A stretch of DNA of 64,000 nt from assembly GCA_023957475.1 (NCBI GenBank), contig JAMLHA010000003.1:124001-188000 (forward strand), given 5' to 3'. Origin of the DNA: Crocinitomicaceae bacterium (GTDB taxonomy: Bacteria; Bacteroidota; Bacteroidia; Flavobacteriales_D; Crocinitomicaceae). The translations under genes were made by a program, and so were the position numbers. The notes below the pieces were generated by a model. It worked only from the letters and a program-made list of their open reading frames with translations. It did no database searches and was not told where the DNA came from. Positions 30,224 to 39,318 of this stretch are shown in pieces. How positions within the stretch are numbered: the stretch's first letter is position 1; each line of letters starts with the position of its first letter.

Positions 30224-32227
30224 TTAAAATTCCAATAATTGATTAATAGCAATATCAATTCTATCTTTTGGTAAAAATTGTTTTTCTAATGACATAGCAA
30301 ATGGAACAGGTGTATCCAACGAAGCAACACGTTTCACAGGCGCATCCAAATATTCAAAACAATTCTCAGCTATTAGTGCTGCAATTTCGCCACCAATTCC
30401 ACCAGTCATACAATCTTCATGTAACACTAAAACACGGCCCGTTTTCTTAACTGCTGCATATATTGCATCCATATCCAAAGGCAACAATGTTCTCAAATCA
30501 AGAACTTCTGCACTAATTTCAGGATGTTGATCTAGATATTCTTCTGCCCAAAGCACACCCAAACCATAAGTAATAATCGTTAAATCATTACCAGATCTAA
30601 CCGTTCTAGCTTTACCAATTTCTGTTGTATAATAATCTGTATGTACTTCTGCTTTAAGGCTTCTATACAAATATTTGTGCTCAAAGAATAATACCGGATT
30701 TGGATCTTCAATAGCTGCATTTAACAATCCTTTAGCATCTTCTGGAGTTGACGGATAAACAACTTTTAATCCAGGAGTATGGAAGAACCAAGCTTCATTC
30801 GATTGAGAATGGAACGGTCCAGCAGCAGTATTCGCACCCGTAGGCATACGCACAACTACATCTGCTTTTTCATTCCAACGCCAATGTAACTTTGCTAAAT
30901 TATTTACTATTTGATTGAATCCACATGATACGAAGTCGGCAAATTGCATCTCAACAACTGCCTTCATCCCTGCAATTGACAACCCCAATCCTGCTCCAAC
31001 AATTACTGATTCACAAATAGGTGTATTGCGAATTCGTTCCTTCCCAAATAAGTCAACAAAACCTTCTGTAACTTTAAATGCACCTCCATACTCAGCAATA
31101 TCTTGCCCCATGATAACCAATTCTGGATATTTTTCCATTGATTGCTTTAATCCATCTTGAATAGCATCAATGAAACGCATTTCTTTGGTTTCATTTTTTG
31201 GAGCAACTAACTCTTGTGTATGTGGAGCATAAACATCATTTAATTCTGTATCTAGATTTGCAGTAATTAACGGTTCTGCTTGTGCTACATCAAAATTATG
31301 TTGAATTTCTTCTTTGTAAGCATCGTGGATTTGTTTTTCTAATTCATCCGTTAAAATACCCTTCTCTTTCAAGAACAAAGCGTAATTATCAACCGGATCT
31401 TGTAATCTCCACTTATCTTGTAAGCCTTCAGGGTAATATTTCGTGCCAGAAGCTTCTTCGTGACCGCGCATTCTGAAAGTCATCAGCTCTAATAATACTG
31501 GTTTAGAGTCTTTCTTCATTTTCTCGCGAATATCGCGTACAGTGCGAATAACTTCCAAAATATTATTCCCATTGATTTGAATACCTTCAATTCCGTATCC
31601 AATGCCTTTATCTATAAATTGCTTGCAATTGAATTGCTCTCTCGATGGAGTTGATAATCCCCATTGGTTGTTCTCAATTGCAAAAATTACAGGTAAATCC
31701 CAAACTGACGCAACGTTTACTGCCTCATGAAAATCTCCTTCAGAAGCACCACCATCACCAGTAAACACCAAAGTAGTTTGTTTATTCTCGCGTAATTTAG
31801 CAGCTAAAGCAATACCATCGGCCAAAGCTAATTGTGGCCCTAAGTGAGAAATCATTCCAACAATTTTATGCTCTTGCGTACCAAAGTGAAAAGAACGATC
31901 TCTTCCCTTTGTATATCCATTTTCTTTCCCTTGAAACTGCGAAAACAATCTGTTTAAAGGAATGTCACGCGTTGTAAACACACCTAAATTTCGATGCATG
32001 GGTAAAATGTACTCATCAGATTCCATGGCATAGGCACAACCCACAGAAATTGCTTCTTGTCCCCAACCAGAAAACCATTTAGTAATTTTACCTTGACGCA
32101 ATAAAATAAGCATCTTTTCCTCAATCATTCGAGGAAGTACCAATTTCTTGTATATAGTTAATAATTCATCATCGCTAAATCCTATAGCATCGAATTCAAT
32201 GTATCTTTTTTCTAATGTTGATTCCAT
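30224..32227 (-). CDS. Fused alpha-beta E1 component of a branched-chain or pyruvate-type 2-oxoacid dehydrogenase
   Basis: Thiamine-diphosphate enzyme that decarboxylates a 2-oxoacid and passes the acyl group to lipoyl-E2. The 667 residues join an alpha-like half (about 1-340) with the ThDP motif TGDGGASEGDFHEAVN ... AIENNQ (about 156-186) to a beta-like half (about 350-667) with MGQDIAEYGGAFKVT and PICESVIVGAGLGLSIAG. Such fusions are common in Bacteroidota. Similarity to branched-chain E1 (RMRGHEEASG) makes BkdAB plausible, but substrate cannot be set from sequence alone. No E2/E3 gene adjoins. Confidence 0.88.
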   Translation of the reverse strand: MESTLEKRYIEFDAIGFSDDELLTIYKKLVLPRMIEEKMLILLRQGKITKWFSGWGQEAISVGCAYAMESDEYILPMHRNLGVFTTRDIPLNRLFSQFQGKENGYTKGRDRSFHFGTQEHKIVGMISHLGPQLALADGIALAAKLRENKQTTLVFTGDGGASEGDFHEAVNVASVWDLPVIFAIENNQWGLSTPSREQFNCKQFIDKGIGYGIEGIQINGNNILEVIRTVRDIREKMKKDSKPVLLELMTFRMRGHEEASGTKYYPEGLQDKWRLQDPVDNYALFLKEKGILTDELEKQIHDAYKEEIQHNFDVAQAEPLITANLDTELNDVYAPHTQELVAPKNETKEMRFIDAIQDGLKQSMEKYPELVIMGQDIAEYGGAFKVTEGFVDLFGKERIRNTPICESVIVGAGLGLSIAGMKAVVEMQFADFVSCGFNQIVNNLAKLHWRWNEKADVVVRMPTGANTAAGPFHSQSNEAWFFHTPGLKVVYPSTPEDAKGLLNAAIEDPNPVLFFEHKYLYRSLKAEVHTDYYTTEIGKARTVRSGNDLTIITYGLGVLWAEEYLDQHPEISAEVLDLRTLLPLDMDAIYAAVKKTGRVLVLHEDCMTGGIGGEIAALIAENCFEYLDAPVKRVASLDTPVPFAMSLEKQFLPKDRIDIAINQLLEF

Positions 32228-32337
32228 CTGGAAAATTTATAAACTACAAAACTAAGTTTTATTCAATTATTAATAAAGGAATTTTAACAAAATATCGTAC
32301 AATTTTTAAAATCTTAATCATTAAACGGATTTGAGTG

Positions 32338-33093
32338 CTATTTATTAAACACAACAGCACTTGCTTGAGCTGTAGGCATAATCACCAAATCGTTGATAGT
32401 TACGTGTTGCGGACGTGATGCAACAAAATAAATCGTATCGGCAATATCTTTTCCTACCAATGGATCAAACCCCTTGTAGGTAGCATCAGCCATTTCTTGA
32501 TTCCCTTTGAAACGCACAACAGAAAATTCGGTTTCAACAGCTCCTGGCGCGATATTTGTTACCTTAATCTGATGATTGACTAAGTCGATACGCATTGCTT
32601 TGGACAACGCATCAACAGCGTGTTTTGTGCCACAATATACATTTCCCATCGGATACACTTCCTTTCCAGCTATGCTTCCTATGTTAAAAATATGTCCTTT
32701 TTTATTTTGCTTTAAAATAGGAATAATTGTTTTTGACACATATAACAAACCTTTGATGTTGGTATCAATCATTCGCTCCCAATCATCAACCACTCCTTGA
32801 TCAATCGTATCTCTTCCGACAGCCAAGCCAGCATTGTTTATCAGTATTTCCAACTGATTTGTTACATCAGGCGATAATGTTGCAACAGCAGCTTCAACAG
32901 CTTCCAAGTTTCTAACATCAAAGCACAAGTCAACTACTTTTATACCTAATTGAGTTAATTCATCTTTCAATTTGCTCAATCGTTCTTGCCTTCTACCTGT
33001 AACAACCAAATTGTATCCTTCTTGCGCAAATTTTCTTGCACATGCTTCGCCAATACCAGATGTAGCTCCGGTTATAAAAACATATTTATCCAT
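32338..33093 (-). CDS. Short-chain dehydrogenase/reductase, YdfG-like
   Basis: 251-residue classical SDR. Cofactor motif TGATSGIGEACARKF (residues 8-22), Arg-containing TGRRQERL suggesting NADP use, NNAG near 86, and the active-site YCGTKHAVDALSK (Tyr-x-x-x-Lys) near 153. Residue pattern resembles YdfG, which acts on serine and 3-hydroxy acids; substrate remains uncertain. The start overlaps the upstream membrane-protein gene by 8 bases, so they are probably translated from one mRNA. Confidence 0.88.
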   Translation of the reverse strand: MDKYVFITGATSGIGEACARKFAQEGYNLVVTGRRQERLSKLKDELTQLGIKVVDLCFDVRNLEAVEAAVATLSPDVTNQLEILINNAGLAVGRDTIDQGVVDDWERMIDTNIKGLLYVSKTIIPILKQNKKGHIFNIGSIAGKEVYPMGNVYCGTKHAVDALSKAMRIDLVNHQIKVTNIAPGAVETEFSVVRFKGNQEMADATYKGFDPLVGKDIADTIYFVASRPQHVTINDLVIMPTAQASAVVFNK

Positions 33094-34579
33094 TTTTCCA
33101 TTTTTGAGGATTAAACACTATCAACGTAATAAACATCATAACTAACTGAATAGGCATTTTGTAACGCACAATAGCTCCAATTACAGGGGTTGTCCAGCCA
33201 ATCAACAACGCCAGTACCAAAGAAAAAACAACCATAGCCATGACAACATTGAGTTCTTTCCGTGTCAACCTTCTTCTAAAAACCGTGATTGACATCAAGA
33301 ACAAGGCTAACAGACCCCAACTTTCTATGATTGTAAAATATTTTAACATCGAATGAGGTGGATCGCTTGGATAGGGTCTTAAAAACACATTTCCCAATGC
33401 TTCTGGAATATTTTTTATCAATTGACTTCCTGATTCTTGAATGGGTGTTACTTCTACATAGCTACCACTAAACTCTCCATCGTAGTACATTTTCCAAGGT
33501 TTTCCATCAATATTGGCAGGAATCAAACATCTTTTTTTATCCTTTTTATTCTCAGGATGAATGTAATCTCCCTCTACTGCTTTTGTTAGATATACGGTTG
33601 AATCAACATCATTAACAATCACAAAAGGCATATTTTCTCCATAAATGATGTAAATACACGTATCTGCCCTTGCAAAAACACCTCCTTTTCCTATGTTTAT
33701 AAAATCAAATTGCTGAAATGATAGTTTATCAACAACTGGTTTTAATGGTGGTGTAAGCAATAGCATCAGCGACCCAAAAACACCAATACTTAAGACAATA
33801 ACAGCTAATTTTAGGTTTTTTAGATAGCTAAACAACAAATAAGTCGCAATAGCAGGGATTGCACACAACAAAATATAAGGCTTCATTCCAAGCAGGAAGA
33901 TAAAAGCAATAACGAGCAAAACCACCTTCTTTTTAAGTGCAAAATTGCCGAGTATTCCATACATAAAAAGACCTATAGAAAAAATAACTATCGGCTCTTT
34001 CAATATACCAGATGACCAAAACAAGACATTGGGCATTAATAAAACGGCAAAAAACGCAAGATTTATTGAAAGTTGAACAAACGGTGCAAGAGCAACAACC
34101 ATCAACCTTGTTCCTAAAATACTAATGAGCGATAAAACCATTAAATGGATGGCTTGCTGACCAAACGAAAAGAAATGAATAACAGAATGTAACCGCAACA
34201 CATTTCTGGCGTCATTAAACCATTTTACCCCTTGCGAATCCCATTGTTCAGTATCTCCAAGGTATTGACATACCAAATCGTGGTTGTCTAACCCTAATAA
34301 AAATTGCATATAAGCCTTTGGTGAATGGTAAAACACGCCATTGAGCACCTTACTATCGTGCATAAAGGCACTGGCATCAGCGGTTAACTCACCAACGCCA
34401 TAATGGTAAGAATACACATACAAAAACACCAAGCCAACACCAAATTTGATAGCAAAACCAATAGGCATCAACCAAGGACTACCCGATGGAATCTGAAATG
34501 ACTTCACATACCGAAGCATTGCGATGATAACAAGGAAAAAGAAAATGGTGTAGATGATCACTTCGCTTGATTTTAACAA
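33086..34579 (-). CDS. Polytopic membrane protein of unknown function
   Basis: 497 residues with roughly ten to eleven hydrophobic segments, starting IIYTIFFFLVIIAMLRYV and ending with a pair around residues 435-490. A large soluble loop spans about residues 285-385 and contains VFARADTCIYIIYGENMPF and PIQESGSQLIKNIPEALGN. The layout (many helices plus one extracytoplasmic loop) recalls membrane glycosyltransferases or O-antigen polymerases, but I see no diagnostic motif. It overlaps the SDR gene by 8 bases. Function unknown. Confidence 0.7.
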   Translation of the reverse strand: MLKSSEVIIYTIFFFLVIIAMLRYVKSFQIPSGSPWLMPIGFAIKFGVGLVFLYVYSYHYGVGELTADASAFMHDSKVLNGVFYHSPKAYMQFLLGLDNHDLVCQYLGDTEQWDSQGVKWFNDARNVLRLHSVIHFFSFGQQAIHLMVLSLISILGTRLMVVALAPFVQLSINLAFFAVLLMPNVLFWSSGILKEPIVIFSIGLFMYGILGNFALKKKVVLLVIAFIFLLGMKPYILLCAIPAIATYLLFSYLKNLKLAVIVLSIGVFGSLMLLLTPPLKPVVDKLSFQQFDFINIGKGGVFARADTCIYIIYGENMPFVIVNDVDSTVYLTKAVEGDYIHPENKKDKKRCLIPANIDGKPWKMYYDGEFSGSYVEVTPIQESGSQLIKNIPEALGNVFLRPYPSDPPHSMLKYFTIIESWGLLALFLMSITVFRRRLTRKELNVVMAMVVFSLVLALLIGWTTPVIGAIVRYKMPIQLVMMFITLIVFNPQKWKNG

Positions 34580-34595
34580 CTATACATTTAGAAAA

Positions 34596-35186
34596 TCACT
34601 GATTTTGTTCCGTTTCTTTTTTCCATTCCAGTGCTACATTTTCCATTTCGTTGTAAAAATCCTCACCCCATTCACGTATGATGGGTTCTTTCAAAAATTT
34701 ATAAACAGGCACATCCAAACTTGCACCCAATGTACATGCAGGATCGCAAATTTCCCATTCATCATAGCCCAAAGCAGTAAATTCTTCAAATTTTTTCACT
34801 CGAATTGGGTATAAATGACAAGAAATTGGTTTCTTAAAATCGGTTTTTCCTTCTGCGTGCGCTTTTTCAATAGCACATTTGGCAATGCCTTTTTCATCAA
34901 AATAAACAAATGCACATTCTCCACCATTGATAAGAGTTGTTACTGGTTCGCCATCACGATCCAAATAATAAACTCCTTCTTTTTTGATTGCTTCAATTCC
35001 TTCTGGGCGCATATACGGTAGGATTACATCCAAATCCTCCTCAATTTTATCCACTTCTTCATAAGTAAGCGGAGCCCCAGCATCGCCTTCAATACAACAC
35101 GCTCCCTTACAAGCATTCAAATCACACACGAATTTACGGTCAAACAATTCCGTGGAAATTAACTTATCATCTATTTCGACTAACAT
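34596..35186 (-). CDS. DUF3109 family Cys-rich protein
   Basis: 196 residues. Cys pattern: CDLNACKGACC (residues 21-31), then GGECAF, IAKCAIEK, ISCHLYPIR and WEICDPAC. This spacing is that of the YkgJ/DUF3109 family, thought to bind a zinc or Fe-S cluster. It starts MLVEIDDKLISTELFDRKF, typical of the Bacteroidota members. Reaction unknown. It sits 16 bases upstream of the membrane-protein gene and 68 bases downstream of the comM-like gene, all leftward. Confidence 0.87.
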   Translation of the reverse strand: MLVEIDDKLISTELFDRKFVCDLNACKGACCIEGDAGAPLTYEEVDKIEEDLDVILPYMRPEGIEAIKKEGVYYLDRDGEPVTTLINGGECAFVYFDEKGIAKCAIEKAHAEGKTDFKKPISCHLYPIRVKKFEEFTALGYDEWEICDPACTLGASLDVPVYKFLKEPIIREWGEDFYNEMENVALEWKKETEQNQ

Positions 35187-35254
35187 CGCATTTCTTTTTT
35201 ACAAATTTCATCAAAATATATGAAATTATGAAGCATTCTTTAAAATCTTTGGCA

Positions 35255-36793
35255 TTAAGCACCCCAATTCATTCGATCCAAGGTTCTAAATTGGATAGCT
35301 TCTGCAATGTGCTGTGTTTCTATCTGTTCGGCATGTTCTAAATCAGCAATTGTCCGTGCAACCTTTAAAATTCGGTCATAAGCTCTTGCCGACAAGCCCA
35401 ATCGATCCATCGCATTTTTCATGATTTCTTTGCTTTCTGGAGATAATTTGCAATAAGCCTTGATTTCTTTGCTCCCCATTTGTGCATTGCTATAAATGCC
35501 TTTAGTAGCTGCATACCTATTTTGTTGTATCAAGCGAGCATCTATCACTCTTTCTCGAATGCTCTTGCTACTTTCACCCTCTTGCTCCATCGCTAATTCG
35601 TCAAAAGAAACCGGGGTAACTTCGATGTGCAAATCAATACGATCCATCAACGGTCCTGAAATTTTATTGAGGTAATTCCGCACAGCCCCTTGACTACAAG
35701 AACATTCTTTGTCGGGATGATTAAAATAGCCACACGGACAAGGGTTCATGGCACCAATCAACATCACGCCTGCAGGAAAATCAATGGTGTATTTTGCTCT
35801 GGAAATGGTAACCACCCTATCTTCCAAAGGTTGACGCATCACTTCGAGTGCAGAGCGTTTAAATTCTGGTAATTCATCTAAAAACAAAACTCCATTGTGC
35901 GCCAATGAAAACTCTCCTGGTTGAGGATAAGTCCCTCCTCCCACCAATGCGGCATCTGAAATGGAATGGTGAGGTTTTCTAAACGGTCGCTGGGTGATCA
36001 ATCCGTGAGAACTTTTAATTTTTCCAGCAACACTATGAATTTTAGTTGTTTCCAATGCTTCATCAATCGTCATAGGAGGCAAAATCGTTGACAATCGCTT
36101 GGCAAGCATGGATTTTCCTGCTCCTGGAGGTCCGATTAACACAACGTTATGTCCACCAGATGCTGCTATTTCAAAAGCACGTTTTATTTTCTGTTGCCCT
36201 TTCACATCTTTGAAATCAACTTCAAATTCATCCAACATTCCCGAAAATGTGGTTTCAATATCAATTTTTGTAGGCTGAATAGTGATTTCTCCATTGAAAA
36301 AGTCAACTACTTCTTTTAAAGAGTTCATACCAAACACATTTATTCCGTCCACAACGGCAGCTTCTTGTGCATTTTCCATAGGCAATATAACCGATTTAAA
36401 TCCTTCTTTTTTAGCTTGCAACACCATAGGCAAAATACCTTTGACAGGTTGTAATTGCCCGTCCAATGATAGTTCTCCCATCATTTGAAAGGTTTCTAAT
36501 TGTTCTGAGTTAATTTGCTCTGTAACGGCTAAAATACCAATTGCGATTGGTAAATCGTACACAGCTCCTTCTTTTCGGATATCAGCAGGCGCCATGTTGA
36601 TGGTTACCTCTCGCTGTGGAAATTTGAATTGATTGTTGGCAAATGCGGCTTTGATTCGCAAATGACTTTCTTTAACAGATGAATCGGGCAATCCAACAAG
36701 AAAAAAGTTGATTCCTTGCCCAAGATTCACTTCAATTGTGATGGTAGTAGCATCAATTCCGATAACGGAGCTACTGTAGGTTTTTACTAACAT
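35255..36793 (-). CDS. comM: YifB/ComM-like magnesium-chelatase-type AAA+ ATPase
   Basis: 512 residues. An N-terminal ChlI-like domain (VNLGQGINFFLVGLPDSSVKES near 22-43) precedes the AAA+ core: Walker A GPPGAGKSM near 216, Walker B LFLDELPEF near 300, and the Cys-rich insert MNPCPCGYFNH ... ECSC near 350. The C-terminal part (LSARAYDRILKVARTIADL) is the Mg-chelatase C domain. ComM-type helicases promote branch migration during natural transformation; that role is an extrapolation here. A palindromic operator-like site lies about 92 bases upstream. Confidence 0.93.
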   Translation of the reverse strand: MLVKTYSSSVIGIDATTITIEVNLGQGINFFLVGLPDSSVKESHLRIKAAFANNQFKFPQREVTINMAPADIRKEGAVYDLPIAIGILAVTEQINSEQLETFQMMGELSLDGQLQPVKGILPMVLQAKKEGFKSVILPMENAQEAAVVDGINVFGMNSLKEVVDFFNGEITIQPTKIDIETTFSGMLDEFEVDFKDVKGQQKIKRAFEIAASGGHNVVLIGPPGAGKSMLAKRLSTILPPMTIDEALETTKIHSVAGKIKSSHGLITQRPFRKPHHSISDAALVGGGTYPQPGEFSLAHNGVLFLDELPEFKRSALEVMRQPLEDRVVTISRAKYTIDFPAGVMLIGAMNPCPCGYFNHPDKECSCSQGAVRNYLNKISGPLMDRIDLHIEVTPVSFDELAMEQEGESSKSIRERVIDARLIQQNRYAATKGIYSNAQMGSKEIKAYCKLSPESKEIMKNAMDRLGLSARAYDRILKVARTIADLEHAEQIETQHIAEAIQFRTLDRMNWGA

Positions 36794-36884
36794 AAAAGGT
36801 CTGTTTTAAGGTTAAACTCTTTCTAATTTAATTAAAAAGTTTCGTTAATCCCAAACATTTTATGCTTTTTTTTACGTTATAGAC

Positions 36885-36900
36885 CACCCATACTGGGTGA
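36885..36900. promoter_or_regulatory. Palindromic operator-like site, copy 1
   Basis: CACCCATACTGGGTGA: arms CACCCA and TGGGTG around TAC, about 92 bases upstream of the comM-like gene. Same sequence as sites at 38739 and 38800. Confidence 0.55.
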
Positions 36901-36930
36901 AAGTTAGTGTGCATGACAAATGTTGCTTTT

Positions 36931-37275
36931 TCACCCTCCTTTTCGCTTGGTTTGGTATCCTTCGTTTTCTAAAATGGAAATAATTTTATCTCTAAAATTC
37001 CCTTGAATCAACACTTCGCCATCTTTAACGCTTCCTCCTACTCCACACTTTGTTTTTAGAAGTTTTCCCAAGTCTTTTAAATCGTCTTCGGAGCCAACAA
37101 AACCTTCAATCAACGTTACTTCTTTACCCGCTCTGGACTTTCTATCGATGGAAACATACAATTTTTGTTGATTATTGGGCAACGTTTCTTGTTCGTCCTC
37201 TTCTTCATAATCGTAGCCAAAATCTGGATTGGTAGAATAAACTACATTGATTCTATCTTTTTTGTTTTTCGCCAT
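36931..37275 (-). CDS. SUI1/eIF1-like translation factor (YciH family)
   Basis: 114 residues. An acidic N-terminal part (YDYEEEDEQE) precedes the SUI1 fold: KLYVSIDRKSRAGKEVTLIEG, LLKTKCGVGGSVKDGEVLIQGNF and a basic C-terminus. Bacterial YciH homologues act on start selection or the 30S subunit under stress; the function here is inferred. The GDPD-like gene ends 6 bases before its start, so the two are probably co-transcribed. Confidence 0.92.
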   Translation of the reverse strand: MAKNKKDRINVVYSTNPDFGYDYEEEDEQETLPNNQQKLYVSIDRKSRAGKEVTLIEGFVGSEDDLKDLGKLLKTKCGVGGSVKDGEVLIQGNFRDKIISILENEGYQTKRKGG

Positions 37276-37281
37276 AACTTG

Positions 37282-38073
37282 TTACTTTTTTTCAATTAAA
37301 GCTGCTTTTATATCGTCAACCATTACTACATCCGGGTATTTTTTCAATGCTTGCCGAATGGGTTTTGGTGCGCGTATATCAAACAAAATTACTTCTTTAT
37401 TTTTAGATTTTATATATTCCACTTCTGATTTAGATATTTTTGAATTGCGAATAATAATGCCATCAAACGAATGACTATTCCAATCAATACCGTTTAATTC
37501 ACTGTATTCATAGACATTTAAAATTGTTTTCCATCCTTGTTGTTTAAATCCTTCCAACCACGAAGTATTATTGGTGATTAGAATAAAATCAACCGTGTTT
37601 ATTGCCCCTAAATCTTCATTCAGAGCGTTTATAAAATCGGATTGGTTGATGGTTACTTTTGAGCATGAATTGTAATGTCTAACATCAAGGTAAAACGTTT
37701 TACCTGCATACTTTTCAAAAGGAAGTTCGGCCAAACGCACCAATTTTTCTTTGTGGACTGTGGCATATTTCACTTTTCTCAACTCTTCTCCATTCATTTC
37801 CGACACACAGCCATTGGTGGATGTTTCTACTTCTAATTTTGAATCGTGATACAGCCATAATTGGTTATCTGCTGAAAGTTGCACATCAATTTCAACGCCT
37901 GAAACACCATTTAGTCCCAATGCTAAATCAATGGATTCTAACGTATTTGCATGATACACTGAGCTTTGAATATTGAGCCCATTTCCAGCGTGACCAACGA
38001 TTTGTACATTGAAAATTTCTTTCTTATTACAAGAAAAAACAAGTAACACTATTCCGATGAGGCTAAAACGCAT
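37282..38073 (-). CDS. Glycerophosphodiester phosphodiesterase-like lipoprotein
   Basis: Start placed at 38073, giving a lipoprotein signal MRFSLIGIVLLVFSC (Cys15); an ATG 24 bases upstream is possible. The mature protein has GDPD hallmarks: VGHAGNG near residue 26, NTLESIDLALGLNGVSGVEI and DVQLSADNQLWLYHD near 62-76, including the metal-binding Glu/Asp and His. Beyond that, similarity is weaker (LAELPFEKYAGKTFYLDV). It overlaps the upstream barrel gene by 11 bases. Likely an outer-membrane-anchored hydrolase; substrate not shown. Confidence 0.78.
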   Translation of the reverse strand: MRFSLIGIVLLVFSCNKKEIFNVQIVGHAGNGLNIQSSVYHANTLESIDLALGLNGVSGVEIDVQLSADNQLWLYHDSKLEVETSTNGCVSEMNGEELRKVKYATVHKEKLVRLAELPFEKYAGKTFYLDVRHYNSCSKVTINQSDFINALNEDLGAINTVDFILITNNTSWLEGFKQQGWKTILNVYEYSELNGIDWNSHSFDGIIIRNSKISKSEVEYIKSKNKEVILFDIRAPKPIRQALKKYPDVVMVDDIKAALIEKK

Positions 38074-38599
38074 ACGTAAAATCAATTTGTAAAACATAGC
38101 CTAAAGTACCATAACTTCTATATTTTTTATCCATAACATGGTAATTTCGTTCCCACAAACCACCAATAAGAAGAGTTTGTCCGATTCGCCACTTTTTACC
38201 ATAACTCCATCGCACACCACCATTGAGGGCGTGAAATTGGGTTATATCTTTGGAGGTAGTACCAAATCGGTACAATGAATAATCGTAACCAATACCAACG
38301 CCTGTTTTGAATTTGGGTTTATTCACAACATTATAGAATGATAAAATTTTGACTTTTGGGAAAAAACGGGATTGAAAATACGTACGTATGATACCATATT
38401 CCACTCCGACCAACACATCAACAGAGTGAAAACTTCTTCCATACTCCACGCCATGAAAAAAATCTGTTTTGGTAAAACTAAAAGAGGTTGAAACGGTATT
38501 TTGTCCAAAATTGTTTTTAGGTAAAAAAATAAAAGCAATAACAATAGTCCATTTAAAGAACGCCCAATAAGTATTGTCGTATTTAGTTGCTATTATCAA
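38063..38599 (-). CDS. Small outer-membrane beta-barrel-like protein
   Basis: 178 residues. An N-terminal hydrophobic stretch WTIVIAFIFLPKNNFGQ (about 17-33) looks like a late-starting signal peptide. The rest alternates polar and aromatic residues in short strands (GVEYGRSF, GVGIGYDYSLYRFG, GGVRWSYGKKWRIGQTLL) and ends in Phe (FTYAF), as outer-membrane barrels do. No named family. First gene of a probable leftward operon with the GDPD-like and SUI1 genes; two palindromic sites lie 140-217 bases upstream. Confidence 0.65.
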   Translation of the reverse strand: MIIATKYDNTYWAFFKWTIVIAFIFLPKNNFGQNTVSTSFSFTKTDFFHGVEYGRSFHSVDVLVGVEYGIIRTYFQSRFFPKVKILSFYNVVNKPKFKTGVGIGYDYSLYRFGTTSKDITQFHALNGGVRWSYGKKWRIGQTLLIGGLWERNYHVMDKKYRSYGTLGYVLQIDFTYAF

Positions 38600-38738
38600 T
38601 TTAAAAATTGTTATTTACATGAATTGCCACTGTCTTGTGGGTTTGATTTATGCTTTTCGTTTAGCAAAGATAGAGAATGAATAACAGTTCTTTTAAAATT
38701 TATGAAAAATTGTGTTGTGTTGAGCTTATATAGACATA

Positions 38739-38753
38739 TCACCCATACTGGGT
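38739..38753. promoter_or_regulatory. Palindromic operator-like site, copy 2
   Basis: TCACCCATACTGGGT, followed by AA instead of GA. Preceded by TATAGAC, as at copy 1. Confidence 0.5.
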
Positions 38754-38799
38754 AAAAAATAGTAAAATGAACGTGGATTTTTCTCAAATACTGTGATAC

Positions 38800-38816
38800 T
38801 CACCCAGTATGGGTGA
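38800..38816. promoter_or_regulatory. Palindromic operator-like site, copy 3
   Basis: TCACCCAGTATGGGTGA, the exact reverse complement of TCACCCATACTGGGTGA; 61 bases from copy 2, in opposite orientation. Confidence 0.55.
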
Positions 38817-39032
38817 CATGTTTATAACAAGTATAACCCCGACTAACTCCCGACCCTGTAAGTGGTCGAACTAAAAAACTGGAAGGACAAAAACGTGTAC
38901 TTTTTTGGGTGATACAAGTAATAAAATAGTTGGTTAGCTCCATCTAAGATCAAAATCTACTACTATCATTCGTTTTAAAAGAACCGATTGTTAATTATAA
39001 ATACATTAACCTTGTTTTTTATCTTCATTTCT

Positions 39033-39063
39033 TTGCAATTCTTAATAATGATGTATAAATTTG
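39033..39063 (+). promoter_or_regulatory. Bacteroidota-type promoter of the 39085 cassette
   Basis: TTG at 39033-39035 and TAAATTTG at 39056-39063 with a 20-base spacer, ending 21 bases before the ATG. Confidence 0.6.
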
Positions 39064-39084
39064 AGTATTAAAAATGAATAAATT

Positions 39085-39318
39085 ATGGAAAACACAGAAA
39101 TTTGGTTAGGAAGCCTAATCACAAAAACACCACAAGAAGGAAGAGAATTAGCTATTAAAATGGCTCGAAAAACAATTGGCGCAATACAGTCTGATCCTGA
39201 AGTTAAGAAAAGATTACGACCGCAATATGCCGAAGATGCTGGTTTGTTGGTAGCTTCTGCAGAAGTCGTAGCTTTAGAATTTCAAACTGTAGCTGCAGCA
39301 AACAATTACTGGAGATAA
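39085..39318 (+). CDS. Small hypothetical protein, possibly the 5' part of a frameshifted gene
   Basis: 77 residues starting MENTEIWLGSLITKTPQEG, helical and charged, ending VAAANNYWR. No family recognised. It has a good promoter upstream. The -1 frame is open across its end and continues to 39629, so the annotated stop may reflect a frameshift within a ~181-residue gene (39085-39629). Neighbours to the right are toxin and RhuM-like remnants, so decay is likely. Function unknown. Confidence 0.5.
   Translation: MENTEIWLGSLITKTPQEGRELAIKMARKTIGAIQSDPEVKKRLRPQYAEDAGLLVASAEVVALEFQTVAAANNYWR

Larger units (their letters stand above)
38600..39084. other. Divergent intergenic region with palindromes and a promoter
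   Basis: No gene supported. It contains two 17-bp palindromic sites in opposite orientation (38739-38753 and 38800-38816), a half-site TGGGTGAT near 38917, and a TTG-N20-TAAATTTG promoter at 39033-39063 for the rightward cassette. Confidence 0.6.

Noticed and set aside
30224..32227. Alpha-beta E1 fusion considered as a novel fusion
   Set aside because: Such fused E1 enzymes are common in Bacteroidota.
38818..38935. GC-richer patch considered as a structured RNA
   Set aside because: No cloverleaf, no consistent long stems and no terminator could be seen.
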